Assembly: GCA_965262235.1 (NCBI GenBank)
Contig: OZ253504.1
Coordinates: 1,612,001-1,676,000, forward strand
DNA: 64,000 nt
Reading direction: 5' to 3'
DNA from: CATQGW01 sp965262235
GTDB taxonomy: Bacteria > Chloroflexota > Dehalococcoidia > Bin125
Shown here: positions 16,865 to 25,289 of the stretch, in pieces
How positions within the stretch are numbered: the stretch's first letter is position 1
Layout: each line of letters begins with the position of its first letter
Position numbers and translations under genes: made by a program
Notes under the pieces: generated by a model
The model's database searches: none
What the model saw: the letters and a program-made list of their open reading frames with translations, nothing else
What the model was told of the DNA's origin: nothing

Positions 16865-17823
16865 TGGTATCTGATTCGTGGATCGAGTAGGCCGTAGATG
16901 ATGTCGGTCAGTAAGTTGGCCGCCACAACTGCGAGGGTGACGAGAAAGACGATTCCCTGCAGAATCTTGAAATCGTGGGCGAGCGTTGAGTCAAACGCGA
17001 GCCGGCCCAGACCGGGTAGCGCGAAGAGTCGCTCAATGATTACGCTGCCGCCGAACAAGGCGGCGATCTGCAGGCCCATGATGGTGACCACTGGCAGCAT
17101 CGAGTTCTTCAGCACATGGCGGAAGAGGACCGCGCTGCCAGTCAACCCCTTGGCCCGCGCGGTCACGATGTAGTCCTGACGACGTATCTCCAACACGGAC
17201 GATCGTGTCTGTCGCGCGATCACGGCGACGCCACCGAGCGAGAGCGCAAAGACCGGCATTGCCAGGTGTTTTGCCGCCTCCCAGGGGTCTGAGATCGGAT
17301 CGACCCAGCCTGAGGTGGGCAGCCATCCGAGCTCGACGGAGAACAGGATGATCAAACCAATGGCGAGCCAGAAGCTCGGAGCGGCTACCCCGACGACGGC
17401 CAGAAAGGTAACCCCCAGATCGCCGCGGGTTCCCGGCCGCACGCCGGCGAGTAGGCCGAGCGTCAGTCCCAGCACAATGCTGAGTCCAAGCGCCAGGCCG
17501 TTGAGCCAGAGCGAGACCGGCAACCGATCGGCAATGACCTTGGTCACTGGTTGTTGCGACGTCAGCGACGTACCGAAGTCAAAATGGAGGACGACCCGCT
17601 CGACGTAGCGGAAGTAGCGCTCCGGGAGCGATCCATGCAGGCCGAATTGTTCTTTGATCCGCTCAACGTCCTCGGCGCTGAGTTGGGTACCATCCTGTGC
17701 TGGCCCAATCACGGCGAGCAACGGATCGCCGGGTACCAACTCTAGTCCGGCGAAGGTCAGAACTGACACCAGGATGAGGACGGGCAGCGCCTGCACCAGC
17801 CGAGCCAGGATGAACTTGCTCAC
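16861..17823 (-). CDS. Dipeptide-type ABC transporter permease, DppB-like (system 1)
   Basis: A 320-aa DppB/OppB-family permease. It has the usual first helix ARLVQALPVLILVSVLTFAG, the LVPGDPLLAVIG periplasmic motif, and the EAA loop YIVTARAKGLTGSAVLFRHVLKNS near residue 205. The start is GTG 17823 with GAGG upstream. The preceding gene, 72 nt away, is the damaged binding-protein gene, so transcription probably once came from a promoter now lost or displaced by the neighbouring insertion element. Confidence 0.9.
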   Translation of the reverse strand: MSKFILARLVQALPVLILVSVLTFAGLELVPGDPLLAVIGPAQDGTQLSAEDVERIKEQFGLHGSLPERYFRYVERVVLHFDFGTSLTSQQPVTKVIADRLPVSLWLNGLALGLSIVLGLTLGLLAGVRPGTRGDLGVTFLAVVGVAAPSFWLAIGLIILFSVELGWLPTSGWVDPISDPWEAAKHLAMPVFALSLGGVAVIARQTRSSVLEIRRQDYIVTARAKGLTGSAVLFRHVLKNSMLPVVTIMGLQIAALFGGSVIIERLFALPGLGRLAFDSTLAHDFKILQGIVFLVTLAVVAANLLTDIIYGLLDPRIRYQ

Positions 17824-17895
17824 TCGGAACCTCTATACCGACGGCATCCAGCCAAGCTCCGCGGAGCCATGGCCGAATACGAGGCTGGGAGATGG

Positions 17896-19335
17896 CTAGA
17901 CGATTCGGTGCAGCTCCTTGAACCATTCGAACCCGTTCAAGTCGAACTGGGCGCCGCCGATGTCGCTGCGGCTGAAATAGTAGCGAGGGGTGTAGAGCCC
18001 GGGCAGGATGCTATAGAGCAGCTCCGCCTGGATTTCTTGAATCTGAGCGTAGATCCTCCGACGCTCCTCGGTGTCGTATGTGGAGACCGCGTCCTGGACG
18101 AGGCCTTCGACCTCGGGTACCGGACCGCCGCCCAGGTTCCAGATCCCCTTCTCTGTCAGCGCCAACTGTAGGAAGGTGTCAGGCTCGCCACGGTCGCCAC
18201 CCTGGGAGAAGATGTGCAGATCTCCCGCCTGGCCTCGGTTGGTCCAGGGACGGGTCTGGGCATCCTCGTAGGCGGCCGGGATGATGCGCACGCCCAACTG
18301 TTCCCAGCCCGCAGCGGCGGCCTGGAACATAGGCTCAGCGCCGGCCCAAGCGGCCGTGATCGGGATCGCACGGTCCTCTTCGGGCACGCCCGATCGGACC
18401 ATCAGTTCCTGAGCCTTCTCCATGTTGAACTCGGTGGGGAAATTCTCCTGAGGCGCGTGCGCCCAGTTGCCAACCGAGAGGATCGCGGAGCCGAGGTCCG
18501 CACGCCCCTCGTAGAAGACCTCGTTGGCGCCCTCTTTGTCCCAGGCGTGCATCAGCGCTCGCCGGAAATCGACGTTGTTCGCCGGATACAGCTCATGGTT
18601 CACCCACCAGGAGAGGTGCAGGGACCCCTTGCGCACCACCGAGTTCAAATCGTCGTTCTGCCGCAGCAACCCGACTTGGCTGTCCGGTGCGACGAACGCG
18701 TCAACGTCACCGGACTCGATCGCTGCGGCCCGGACGACTGCGTCCGGGATGACCACGTATTGGAACTCGTCTAGCAGGGCGTACGGCCCGCCATCTTCGC
18801 GTCGCTGCCAGCTGTCCTGGAATGGAACCAGCACAGTGGACTGCTCGTTCTCCCAGCTGTGGAGTTGGTAAGGGCCGGTGCCGACGGGTTGTACGCGCAG
18901 ATCCGCCAGGGCCGTCGCCTCCACGTGGGTAGGGGAGGTCATCATGCCGCCGCGCTCCTGCAGATTCGTCAGCAGCGCCGCGTTGGGTCTGGCCAGGGTG
19001 AAGCTCAGCGTGTGGCTATCGAGCACATCTTTCGACTCGATCACCGAGAACGCCGCCGCGTACACCCCTCCGGCAGGAATGCTCGTATCGACCGCGCGAT
19101 CGAGGTTGAACCTGGCAGCTTCGGCATCAAAGCTCGTGCCATCGTGAAACTTTACCCCGTCGCGGACCGTGAACACGATGGTGACGTCATCTACGGCTTC
19201 GAAGGCTTCCGCGAGCGATGCATCGAGGTCGACGACGCCGTCAGCTCGCGTCGCGATCAGTGGATCGTAGAGCGCCCGCCAGATGCCGGATTGGGTGAGG
19301 GATGTTGATGGATCCAGGCCACTCCCGCCGATCAA
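17896..19335 (-). CDS. Dipeptide-type ABC substrate-binding protein, 5'-truncated (system 1)
   Basis: A 479-aa SBP family 5 (DppA/OppA-like) protein. The body is intact, including the RALYDPLIA opening, FTVRDGVKFHDGTSFDAEAARFNLDRA and QPVGTGPYQLHSW motifs, and a normal C-terminus. The N-terminus is abnormal: there is no signal peptide or lipobox. In the same frame, residues VTYAADSDLIGG run upstream from the TTG at 19335 and then meet sequence of the IS1595-type transposase near 19341. Without an export signal the receptor should be non-functional in transport. The rest of the operon (dppB, dppC) looks intact. Confidence 0.82.
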   Translation of the reverse strand: MIGGSGLDPSTSLTQSGIWRALYDPLIATRADGVVDLDASLAEAFEAVDDVTIVFTVRDGVKFHDGTSFDAEAARFNLDRAVDTSIPAGGVYAAAFSVIESKDVLDSHTLSFTLARPNAALLTNLQERGGMMTSPTHVEATALADLRVQPVGTGPYQLHSWENEQSTVLVPFQDSWQRREDGGPYALLDEFQYVVIPDAVVRAAAIESGDVDAFVAPDSQVGLLRQNDDLNSVVRKGSLHLSWWVNHELYPANNVDFRRALMHAWDKEGANEVFYEGRADLGSAILSVGNWAHAPQENFPTEFNMEKAQELMVRSGVPEEDRAIPITAAWAGAEPMFQAAAAGWEQLGVRIIPAAYEDAQTRPWTNRGQAGDLHIFSQGGDRGEPDTFLQLALTEKGIWNLGGGPVPEVEGLVQDAVSTYDTEERRRIYAQIQEIQAELLYSILPGLYTPRYYFSRSDIGGAQFDLNGFEWFKELHRIV

Positions 19336-19340
19336 GTCAC

Positions 19341-20063
19341 TGTCCGCGGCGTACGTGACGGGCGGCGCGTGGGGCGCTGGCAGTGCAGCGAGTGCCAGCG
19401 CAGTTTCCGCGTGCTCAGCGGGACGGTGTTCGAAGCGACCCGGGTGCCGCTGCGGAAGTGGTTCATTGCGATCGCGCTGATCGTGAACGCGAAGAAGAGC
19501 CTGTCGTCCTATCAGCTCTCGCGCGAGCTGAGCCTCAGCCAGAAGACGGCCTGGTACCTCGCGATGCGGATTCGGCGGGCGATGCAGGAGGGCGACGTGC
19601 TGCTCGGGGGGATTGTCGAAGCCGACGAATCCTACGTGGGCGGCCGCGGCGGGCCGAAGCTGTGCGTGCTCGGCGCCGTGAGTCGCGACGGGGAAGTGGT
19701 CGCCAGGCTCGGCCGGCCGACCGCGCGGGATGCCTGGGACTTTTTGAGCAAGGTGGTCAGCCCTTACGCGCGGCTTATGACTGACGAGAGCAACATCTAC
19801 CTACACCTCGACGAGTATTTCGCGCAGCACGAGTCGGTCCGGCACAACGCCTGGGAGTTCGCTCGTGGGGAAGTCAGCACGAACCGGATCGAGGGCTTCT
19901 GGGCGGGGCTCAAGCGGGCCTGGCGGCGCACGCACCACTGGTATTCAGCGGAGTGGGCGCTGTGGTACGTAGTCGAGGCGGCGTCCAAATACAACGTGCG
20001 GGATCTCGACGATCCGTTCGATTACCTGCTGACCAAGATCATGCTCGGGGACTGAGACGCGAC
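19341..20063 (+). mobile_element. IS1595-family insertion element remnant
   Basis: The element is defined by its transposase. The left part, with the first zinc-ribbon knuckle and the left inverted repeat, is missing where it abuts the binding-protein gene at about 19335-19345. The right end is not clearly delimited; the 32-bp palindrome at 20064-20095 follows the stop. No target-site duplication can be recognised. Confidence 0.7.
19369..20055 (+). CDS. IS1595-family transposase, N-terminally truncated
   Basis: A 228-aa DDE-type transposase (ISXO2-like). It begins inside the zinc ribbon (RWQCSECQRSFRV, the second Cys pair), then GTVFEATRVPLRKWF, a helical region, and the catalytic domain with EADESYVGGRGG and a later Asp/Asn-His pattern (LMTDES...HNAWEFARGEVSTNRIEGFW). 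The family normally has an earlier CPxCG knuckle, which is absent because the frame runs into the truncated binding-protein gene. The catalytic core is uninterrupted, but the element is probably immobile. Confidence 0.85.
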   Translation: MGRWQCSECQRSFRVLSGTVFEATRVPLRKWFIAIALIVNAKKSLSSYQLSRELSLSQKTAWYLAMRIRRAMQEGDVLLGGIVEADESYVGGRGGPKLCVLGAVSRDGEVVARLGRPTARDAWDFLSKVVSPYARLMTDESNIYLHLDEYFAQHESVRHNAWEFARGEVSTNRIEGFWAGLKRAWRRTHHWYSAEWALWYVVEAASKYNVRDLDDPFDYLLTKIMLGD

Positions 20064-20095
20064 AGAGGGCGGCGATCTCGAGATCGCCGCCCTCT
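20064..20095. terminator. 32-bp perfect palindrome after transposase
   Basis: A 16+16 bp perfect inverted repeat with no loop bases, starting 8 nt after the transposase stop and followed by a T-rich GTTCCTGTTTCTCC run. It lies between the convergent transposase and dCTP-deaminase-like genes and could act as a bidirectional terminator. Confidence 0.75.
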
Positions 20096-20124
20096 GGTTC
20101 CTGTTTCTCCTGTGACAGGGACGG

Positions 20125-20673
20125 TTAGGGGCTCGACTGGTGGATGCTGTCCAACGCGCGCACTGACGGGAGGGACATCGCCTCCAGCACGAGTTGGCAA
20201 ATGCTCTGTCCGGGATAGAGCTTGAGCGTGAACGGCCCGGCATTCGTCAGCTCGAGCTGAAGTGTGCCGGAGTAGGTCGCATGGATGGTCGGCGCCGATT
20301 GATGGACGGATAGGCCAAGACGCGCCGGCGTGCTCCGCCCCTCGACCCTTGCTGCCAAGAAGTTCGGCAACGTGATCCGTTCTCTGGTCCGCGCGAGAAC
20401 AAACCCGCCAGGCTTCATTTCGTAGAAATTGCCGTCTTCTACGATGACCTCATTGCTGTGACTATTGAGCGCATCCATCGCCGCGCCAGAAACACGAAAG
20501 TCAATCCGTACTTCAGCTCCATTGCCCCCACGGGCCTCTGGCACCTGGAATGTATTGCCCAGAGTGAGGTCAACGCTCGACGTTTGCACTGCCTTCTCGG
20601 GAGGGAGCGGGTCGATGATCAACCGATCGGCGTCGAGTAGCGACCAGATCTCCTGATCAGACAGGATTGCCAT
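20125..20673 (-). CDS. dcd: dCTP deaminase-like protein
   Basis: A 182-aa protein of the dCTP deaminase/dUTPase trimer family. It has SSVDLTLGN in the N-terminal part, the nucleotide-binding motif EGRSTPARLGL, then SAPTIHATYSGTLQLELTN carrying the candidate catalytic Glu, and LYPGQSICQLVLEAM. Dcd converts dCTP to dUTP (or dUMP in bifunctional members). It overlaps by 17 nt a small unknown gene upstream (20657-20959). The composition is lower in G+C than housekeeping genes, and the surroundings (IS, microproteins) suggest a mobile or phage origin, so it may not be the host's primary Dcd. Confidence 0.85.
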   Translation of the reverse strand: MAILSDQEIWSLLDADRLIIDPLPPEKAVQTSSVDLTLGNTFQVPEARGGNGAEVRIDFRVSGAAMDALNSHSNEVIVEDGNFYEMKPGGFVLARTRERITLPNFLAARVEGRSTPARLGLSVHQSAPTIHATYSGTLQLELTNAGPFTLKLYPGQSICQLVLEAMSLPSVRALDSIHQSSP

Positions 20674-20959
20674 TTGCCACCATCTCCTCCGACATCATGA
20701 GTCGCTCTCCATCCTGATTTGGAAATTGGACCAGCCAATGTGAGGGGTTGGAGCGGCGCGTTGCGACTTTCAACGCCCGGATGAGGCTGTTCTCAAAGTC
20801 GCAATGGATCAGATCGACAAAGAGCAGCAACTCCTCGTTCTCCAATCCCGATACGACGCAGCCTGCCTCAACGCTTGAGAGCTTGCGAACCTCCTCACAT
20901 TTCACCCAGATATTCTCGGGTGCTGCGAGGAACCGGGGAACTTCGAGGGGTTCTGACAT
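20657..20959 (-). CDS. Hypothetical protein coupled to dCTP deaminase-like gene
   Basis: A 100-aa soluble, acidic protein with no recognised domain. Visible segments include KCEEVRKLSSVEAGCVVSG and LLLFVDLIHCDFENSLIRALK, which suggest an alpha/beta fold. Its 3' end overlaps the start of the dCTP deaminase-like gene, implying translational coupling. A weak GAAGAAAGA lies upstream of ATG 20959. Two Cys and one His are not arranged as a clear metal site. Function is unknown; a regulator or accessory of the deaminase is conceivable. Confidence 0.6.
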   Translation of the reverse strand: MSEPLEVPRFLAAPENIWVKCEEVRKLSSVEAGCVVSGLENEELLLFVDLIHCDFENSLIRALKVATRRSNPSHWLVQFPNQDGERLMMSEEMVANGNPV

Positions 20960-21097
20960 CGGTGATCTTTCTTCAGTGAGAACGTGTGTTCGGTTAGGAT
21001 AGCGAAATTGTGCGCCGGTGTCGAATCGGAGTACGCAGATGTTGGGAGGGTTTCGGGGTGTCCACGGTGTGTCAACGGATCGGCGAGGGTGTGGCGC

Positions 21098-21190
21098 ATG
21101 CGAGAGTTGTTGGCCGGGTTGCTGATCGTTGTCTGGGCGGTGCTGGGGCTGTGGCGGCCGTCATGCGCAGAAACGAGGTCGACCAGATGA
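21098..21190 (+). CDS. Putative 30-aa membrane microprotein
   Basis: A tiny frame beginning RELLAGLLIVVWAVLGLW, i.e. one predicted membrane helix with a short polar tail. GAGGGTG lies 6 nt before ATG 21098. Its TGA overlaps the ATG of the next microprotein as ATGA (21187-21190), a classic coupling signature. No homology is claimed; it could be chance, but two coupled helix-only frames with a ribosome site are notable. Confidence 0.4.
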   Translation: MRELLAGLLIVVWAVLGLWRPSCAETRSTR

Positions 21191-21294
21191 TCGGGCTGCT
21201 GGCGATCGGAGCGTCACTGCTGGCGCTGATCGCGGCGATGGTGGTGGTGATGGTGGTGGTGATGGTGGATCGGATGCCGCGGCGTCGGGAGTGA
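21187..21294 (+). CDS. Putative 35-aa membrane microprotein
   Basis: Starts at the ATGA overlap with the preceding frame and encodes one long hydrophobic helix (LLAIGASLLALIAAMVVVMV) followed by a basic tail. Its centre is encoded by a simple GATGGTGGT repeat (about 21236-21270), so a low-complexity artefact is possible. Helix-plus-basic-tail microproteins occur in phage lysis and toxin loci, but no function can be assigned. Confidence 0.38.
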   Translation: MIGLLAIGASLLALIAAMVVVMVVVMVDRMPRRRE

Positions 21295-21306
21295 TGGGCG
21301 AACCGG

Positions 21307-21468
21307 CTAGGGGCTTGTCTTCGATTGGTCCTCGAGGTGCGCCTTGACGAGCTCTTCGATCCCTCCGACCGATTTTGCGAGTCGCCAGATCATTCTTTGA
21401 TCGTGACCGATGATGAACTTGCGGCGGCGGCGCGTCGGCTCGCCGCAGTCGCAAAAGCATAGGGGCAT
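21307..21468 (-). CDS. Small CxCxCG basic protein, phage/plasmid type
   Basis: A 53-aa protein with a perfect AAGGAGGAG ribosome site just before ATG 21468. The N-terminus has a CxCxCG cluster (Cys4, Cys6, Cys8), then a basic RRRRK run and KFIIGHDQRM, the last resembling the K/RF-x-x-GHD motif of small Cys-rich proteins often found in phages and mobile elements. The remainder is a short helix. It is antisense to the tail of the microprotein region. Function is unknown; metal binding is likely from the Cys/His pattern. Confidence 0.7.
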   Translation of the reverse strand: MPLCFCDCGEPTRRRRKFIIGHDQRMIWRLAKSVGGIEELVKAHLEDQSKTSP

Positions 21469-21635
21469 GGGTCTCCTCCTTTCGATGTTTCAACGGGGTG
21501 TAGCCGGGGTGTGAACGGGGTTGCGCTCAGCCCAGAACTACTTGGTCGCTGCGCCGCTGGACGGTTGTCGGCCGCCAGCCCCGCGCGAGACGCCGGCGCT
21601 TGGCCCGCCAAGCCTTCGGCGTCGGCGGACCGCGA

Positions 21636-24065
21636 CTACTGCAGCGCGCCGGAGGCTACGACTTCGACGATTCGCTCGTCGTCGTAGCCGAGCAAATCGC
21701 GCAGCACCATTTGGTTGTCGGCGCCCATCAACGGGGCCACCGTTGGGGGTCGCGCGGGCGTACGCGAGAGCACGGCGCGCGCGCCCTCGACTGTGCTCGT
21801 GCCCTGCGTCGCGTGCGTGACCTCCACCAGGTGCCCGCGGTGCGCCAGCTGTGGGTCGAGCATCAGCTCGGGGCTGTTCTGCACCGCGTGCGCCGCGACG
21901 CCGGCCGCCTGTAGCGCCTCCATCGCTTCGTTGGGCGTCCGCTCGCTGGTCCAGGCCGAGATCGCCGCGTCGAGCTGGTCCTGCGAGGCGAGCCGGCCTT
22001 CGAGCGACGCGAAGCGCGCCCCCTCCGCCAGGCCGCCGCCGATCGTGGCGGCGAGCGCCGACCACTGAGCATCGTTGGCCGCCGCGATCGCGACCCATTG
22101 GTCGTCGCCGCTCGAGCGATAGACCCCGTGCGGCGCCATATGCGGGTCGCGATTGCCGTCGGACTCCCAGATACGCCCCGAGACGCCGTACTGCAGGAAC
22201 GCCGGGGTCAGGAAGTGAATCCCCGCCTCGAGTTGCGACACATCGATGTACTGGCCCACACCGGTGCGCTCGCGCTCTTCCAACGCCGCCAGCAGCGTCG
22301 CCGTGGCGAACCGCGGCGAGACGTAGTCGGTGTAGGCCCCGAACGGTCCGGCCGGCGCGCGGTCGGCCCAGCCGCAGAGCGGCGTGAAGCCGGCGATCGA
22401 TGCCGCCAGCGTGCCGTAGCCCGCGAAATCCGAGAGCGGGCCCGACTGCCCCATCAGGCACGACGACTGCATGATCAGCCGCGGGTTGACCGCGTGCAGC
22501 TCCTCCCAGGTCAGTCCCCAGCCGCGCATCGCGCGCGGCGTGAACGACTCGGTCAAAACGTCCGCCCAGCGCACCAGGTCGAGCAGCAGCTCGCGGCCGA
22601 CCAGGTTGGCCGGGTCGACCGTCGTCATCAGTTTGTTGGCGTTCATGTTGTGGAACATGCCCGAGCCGTCGGCCTGCGTCGAGTCGTCACCGATGAACGG
22701 CTGCAGCGTGCGGGCCGTATCGATTCGGGTGCTCGACTCGACGCGCACGGTCTGCACGCCGAAGTCGGCCAACGGTCGGGTCCCCGCCGGGCCCGCCATC
22801 ACCCACATCAGGTCGACCATCTTCAGCCCATCCAGCGGCAACGCGGAGTCGTCGCCCGATCCATGCAGGCTGGCGACTGATCGCACTTCGCCCAACACCT
22901 CACTGTTGTGTTCGCCCAGCAGCGGCGCGGGACGGCGGTACTTGATCGGCGAGCCCGAGAGCCGCGCGAACGGGCCGGGGAAGCTCAGACTGCGGCCGTT
23001 GCGTTCGACTTCGCGCCAGTACTCGCGCGCAGTCAGCTGTTCGTTCGCGGCCAGGTCCGCCATCGTCGAGACGGGCACGATCAGCAGCCGGCGTTCGAGC
23101 GCCGCCGCGAACAGCTCCGCCTTGGTCTTGGTCATCGCCAGCGACTCAACCACCTGCAGCAGCCTGAGGTACTCCGAGATCGGCTCCTGGCCAGTGAGCA
23201 GCAGCAGCGTGTAGTTGAGCCAGTCCTTGTCGCGCGTCGCTTCGTCGCAGTGGCCCTCCTCATAGGCCCATTGCATCAGGCGCGCGGTGAACGGCCCGAT
23301 CGCCGCGCCGAACAGGTACGTGATCGCCACATGCCCGTCCTTGCACGGCCAGAACAGCTGAATTTCGAGCGGGCCGAGTCTCAGGCCCTTGGCCGAGCGG
23401 AGGAACGAAGCAGCTCCCACCGGAGCGGCCAGGATGCCCGACTGCGTGGCCTGCGCGTGTGCGGCCTGCGCCGAGACATCGATGAACTGCCCGCGTCCCG
23501 AGCGCTTGCGCTCCCATAGCGCGATCTGCACAGCGACCGCGGCGTCGCCGCCCGCGTGCAGGCCGGTCTGCGGCAGGCTGGCGCGCAGCGGCGCGCGGTC
23601 CGAGTCGCCGCTTTGCGACATCGGCCCGGCCGACGCCGCGACGGTCACGTCGCTCGCCAACCAGCCCGCTTTCGGCCCGCTCGTGCCGAACGGCGTGATC
23701 GCTGCGTAGACCAGGCCGGGGTTGATCGCGGCGAGGTCGTCGTAGCCAAGCCCGCGGGCCGCCATCGCACCGACCGCGTCCGACTCGATCAGCGCATCGG
23801 CCGTCGCCGCCAGCCGGCGGAGCTGCTCGCGTCCGTCATCGCTCTCGAGGTCGATCACGACCGATCGCTTGTTGCGCGCCCACGCCTGCCAGACCAGCGA
23901 GCCCTCGATGTCGGAGGCGTCGCCCGCGAACGGCCCGCGCCGCCTCGCGCTGTTGCCTGCGGGCGGTTCGACCGCGATCACATCGGCGCCCAGATCGGCG
24001 AGGATCATCCCCCCGATCAGCCCGTCCTCATCGGTCAGGTCCAGAATCCGGTAGTCGCTCAGCAT
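21636..24065 (-). CDS. Tandem-fused CaiB/BaiF family CoA transferase
   Basis: An 809-aa protein, twice the usual ~400 aa, made of two complete class III CoA-transferase domains: residues 1 to about 400 (LSDYRILDLTDEDGLIGGMILADLGADVIAVEPP) and about 410-809 (LKMVDLMWVMAGPAGTRPLADFGVQTVRVE). Class III enzymes move CoA between carboxylic acids; the functional unit is an interlocked dimer, so a fused pair could form it in one chain. GGAGGCGG precedes ATG 24065. The acids are unknown. It is a single-gene unit near the second Dpp operon. Confidence 0.88.
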   Translation of the reverse strand: MLSDYRILDLTDEDGLIGGMILADLGADVIAVEPPAGNSARRRGPFAGDASDIEGSLVWQAWARNKRSVVIDLESDDGREQLRRLAATADALIESDAVGAMAARGLGYDDLAAINPGLVYAAITPFGTSGPKAGWLASDVTVAASAGPMSQSGDSDRAPLRASLPQTGLHAGGDAAVAVQIALWERKRSGRGQFIDVSAQAAHAQATQSGILAAPVGAASFLRSAKGLRLGPLEIQLFWPCKDGHVAITYLFGAAIGPFTARLMQWAYEEGHCDEATRDKDWLNYTLLLLTGQEPISEYLRLLQVVESLAMTKTKAELFAAALERRLLIVPVSTMADLAANEQLTAREYWREVERNGRSLSFPGPFARLSGSPIKYRRPAPLLGEHNSEVLGEVRSVASLHGSGDDSALPLDGLKMVDLMWVMAGPAGTRPLADFGVQTVRVESSTRIDTARTLQPFIGDDSTQADGSGMFHNMNANKLMTTVDPANLVGRELLLDLVRWADVLTESFTPRAMRGWGLTWEELHAVNPRLIMQSSCLMGQSGPLSDFAGYGTLAASIAGFTPLCGWADRAPAGPFGAYTDYVSPRFATATLLAALEERERTGVGQYIDVSQLEAGIHFLTPAFLQYGVSGRIWESDGNRDPHMAPHGVYRSSGDDQWVAIAAANDAQWSALAATIGGGLAEGARFASLEGRLASQDQLDAAISAWTSERTPNEAMEALQAAGVAAHAVQNSPELMLDPQLAHRGHLVEVTHATQGTSTVEGARAVLSRTPARPPTVAPLMGADNQMVLRDLLGYDDERIVEVVASGALQ

Positions 24066-24347
24066 CGCACCGCCTCCGCCCGGCTTGGCAAGTGATGTGG
24101 TTCAGGCTAGCGAAATCAGCGTCGCGGGCGGGCGTAGTTGGTGGCGTCGCGAACGCCCTGGTAGTCAGTTTCGTCGAGATAGTGGCACCAGACGTTTCGA
24201 CCCCTCAAGCTCAGACGCTGCGAATGGGTCGGCGTCCTCCGCGCCGCCACCTCAGCACGGCCATAGCGGCCCCATCAACACCATGCACGCTTGTTCACCG
24301 CATTAGCGACTCGGGACACTAGCGATCCAACGAGAGGATGATCCGGC
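24066..24347. other. Gene-free stretch
   Basis: A 282-bp gap between the CoA-transferase start and the end of the second dppC. Short plus-strand frames here have no recognisable product. The CoA-transferase promoter must lie here, but no convincing -35/-10 pair was found. Confidence 0.35.
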
Positions 24348-25289
24348 TCAGTCGCCCTCAAGCCCGCCGCGCAGGCGCGGATCCAGTACATCGCGCAGGC
24401 CGTCGCCGATGATGTTCAGCGACCAGACCAGCATGGCGATACATGCCCCCGGGAACACCCACAGCCACCAGCCGCTGCCGGTGATGATCACCTGCCGCCC
24501 CTCCGACACGAGCCCACCCCAAGTCGGCTCCGGCGGCCGAATCCCCAGCCCCAGGAACGAGAGGCCGGCTTCGGCGATGATTGCAAACCCCGCCCCGAGC
24601 GACACCTGCACGATGACCGGCTGGAACGAGTTGGGCAGCACGTAGCGCAGCATGATCCGTAAGTTTCCGGCCCCGATCGTGCGTCCCGCCAGCACGTAGT
24701 CCTGCTCGCGCACCGATAGCGCCATGGAGCGCGCAATTCGGGCGATCCAGGGAATGTTCGCGATGCCCACAGCGATGATGATGTTGACGATGTCTCGCCC
24801 CAGCACTGTGACCAAGGCCAGCGCCAGAATCAGGCCAGGGAAGGCCAGCACCGCGTCCATGAGCCGCATCAACACCTCGTCGACCGCACCCCGCGCGTAG
24901 CCGGCGGCGATCCCGATTGGGAGCCCAAAGACCGCGCCGAACAGCGACGCGCCGAAGCCGACTGCGAGCGCCAGCCGAGTTGCGTGCAGCACGCGCGAGA
25001 ACGTATCGCGGCCGATCTTGTCCGTGCCGAAGGGATGCTCCCAGGTCGGGCTCAGCCACGACAGATAGAGGCCGTTCTCGTCGGTCGCCTGGTGCTCGTA
25101 GCCGGGCAGAGGAAACACGTCGATGAAGATCGCGATGATCGCGAAGGCCACGAGGATGAACAGCGCCGGCCTGACCAGCCGCACGCGCAGAAAGCGGCGT
25201 ACGAACGTGCGCAGCTCGTCGAGCGAGCCGCCCCCAGCCTTAAGAGCCGTCGTCGGCGGAACAGCGGGAGTGATGGCGGGCTCAGCCAT
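24348..25289 (-). CDS. Dipeptide-type ABC transporter permease, DppC-like (system 2)
   Basis: A 313-aa DppC/OppC permease with a long cytoplasmic N-terminus, the first helix PALFILVAFAIIAIFIDVFP, the PFGTDKIGRDTFSRVL motif and the EAA loop YVLAGRTIGAGNLRIMLRYVLP. It overlaps the end of dppB by 8 nt and is the last gene of the system-2 operon. No ATPase is encoded nearby, so energising subunits would be shared or elsewhere. Confidence 0.9.
   Translation of the reverse strand: MAEPAITPAVPPTTALKAGGGSLDELRTFVRRFLRVRLVRPALFILVAFAIIAIFIDVFPLPGYEHQATDENGLYLSWLSPTWEHPFGTDKIGRDTFSRVLHATRLALAVGFGASLFGAVFGLPIGIAAGYARGAVDEVLMRLMDAVLAFPGLILALALVTVLGRDIVNIIIAVGIANIPWIARIARSMALSVREQDYVLAGRTIGAGNLRIMLRYVLPNSFQPVIVQVSLGAGFAIIAEAGLSFLGLGIRPPEPTWGGLVSEGRQVIITGSGWWLWVFPGACIAMLVWSLNIIGDGLRDVLDPRLRGGLEGD

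Noticed and set aside
24085..24322. Plus-strand frames of 73-76 aa before dppC system 2
   Set aside because: No SD, no domain, and frame composition looks non-coding.
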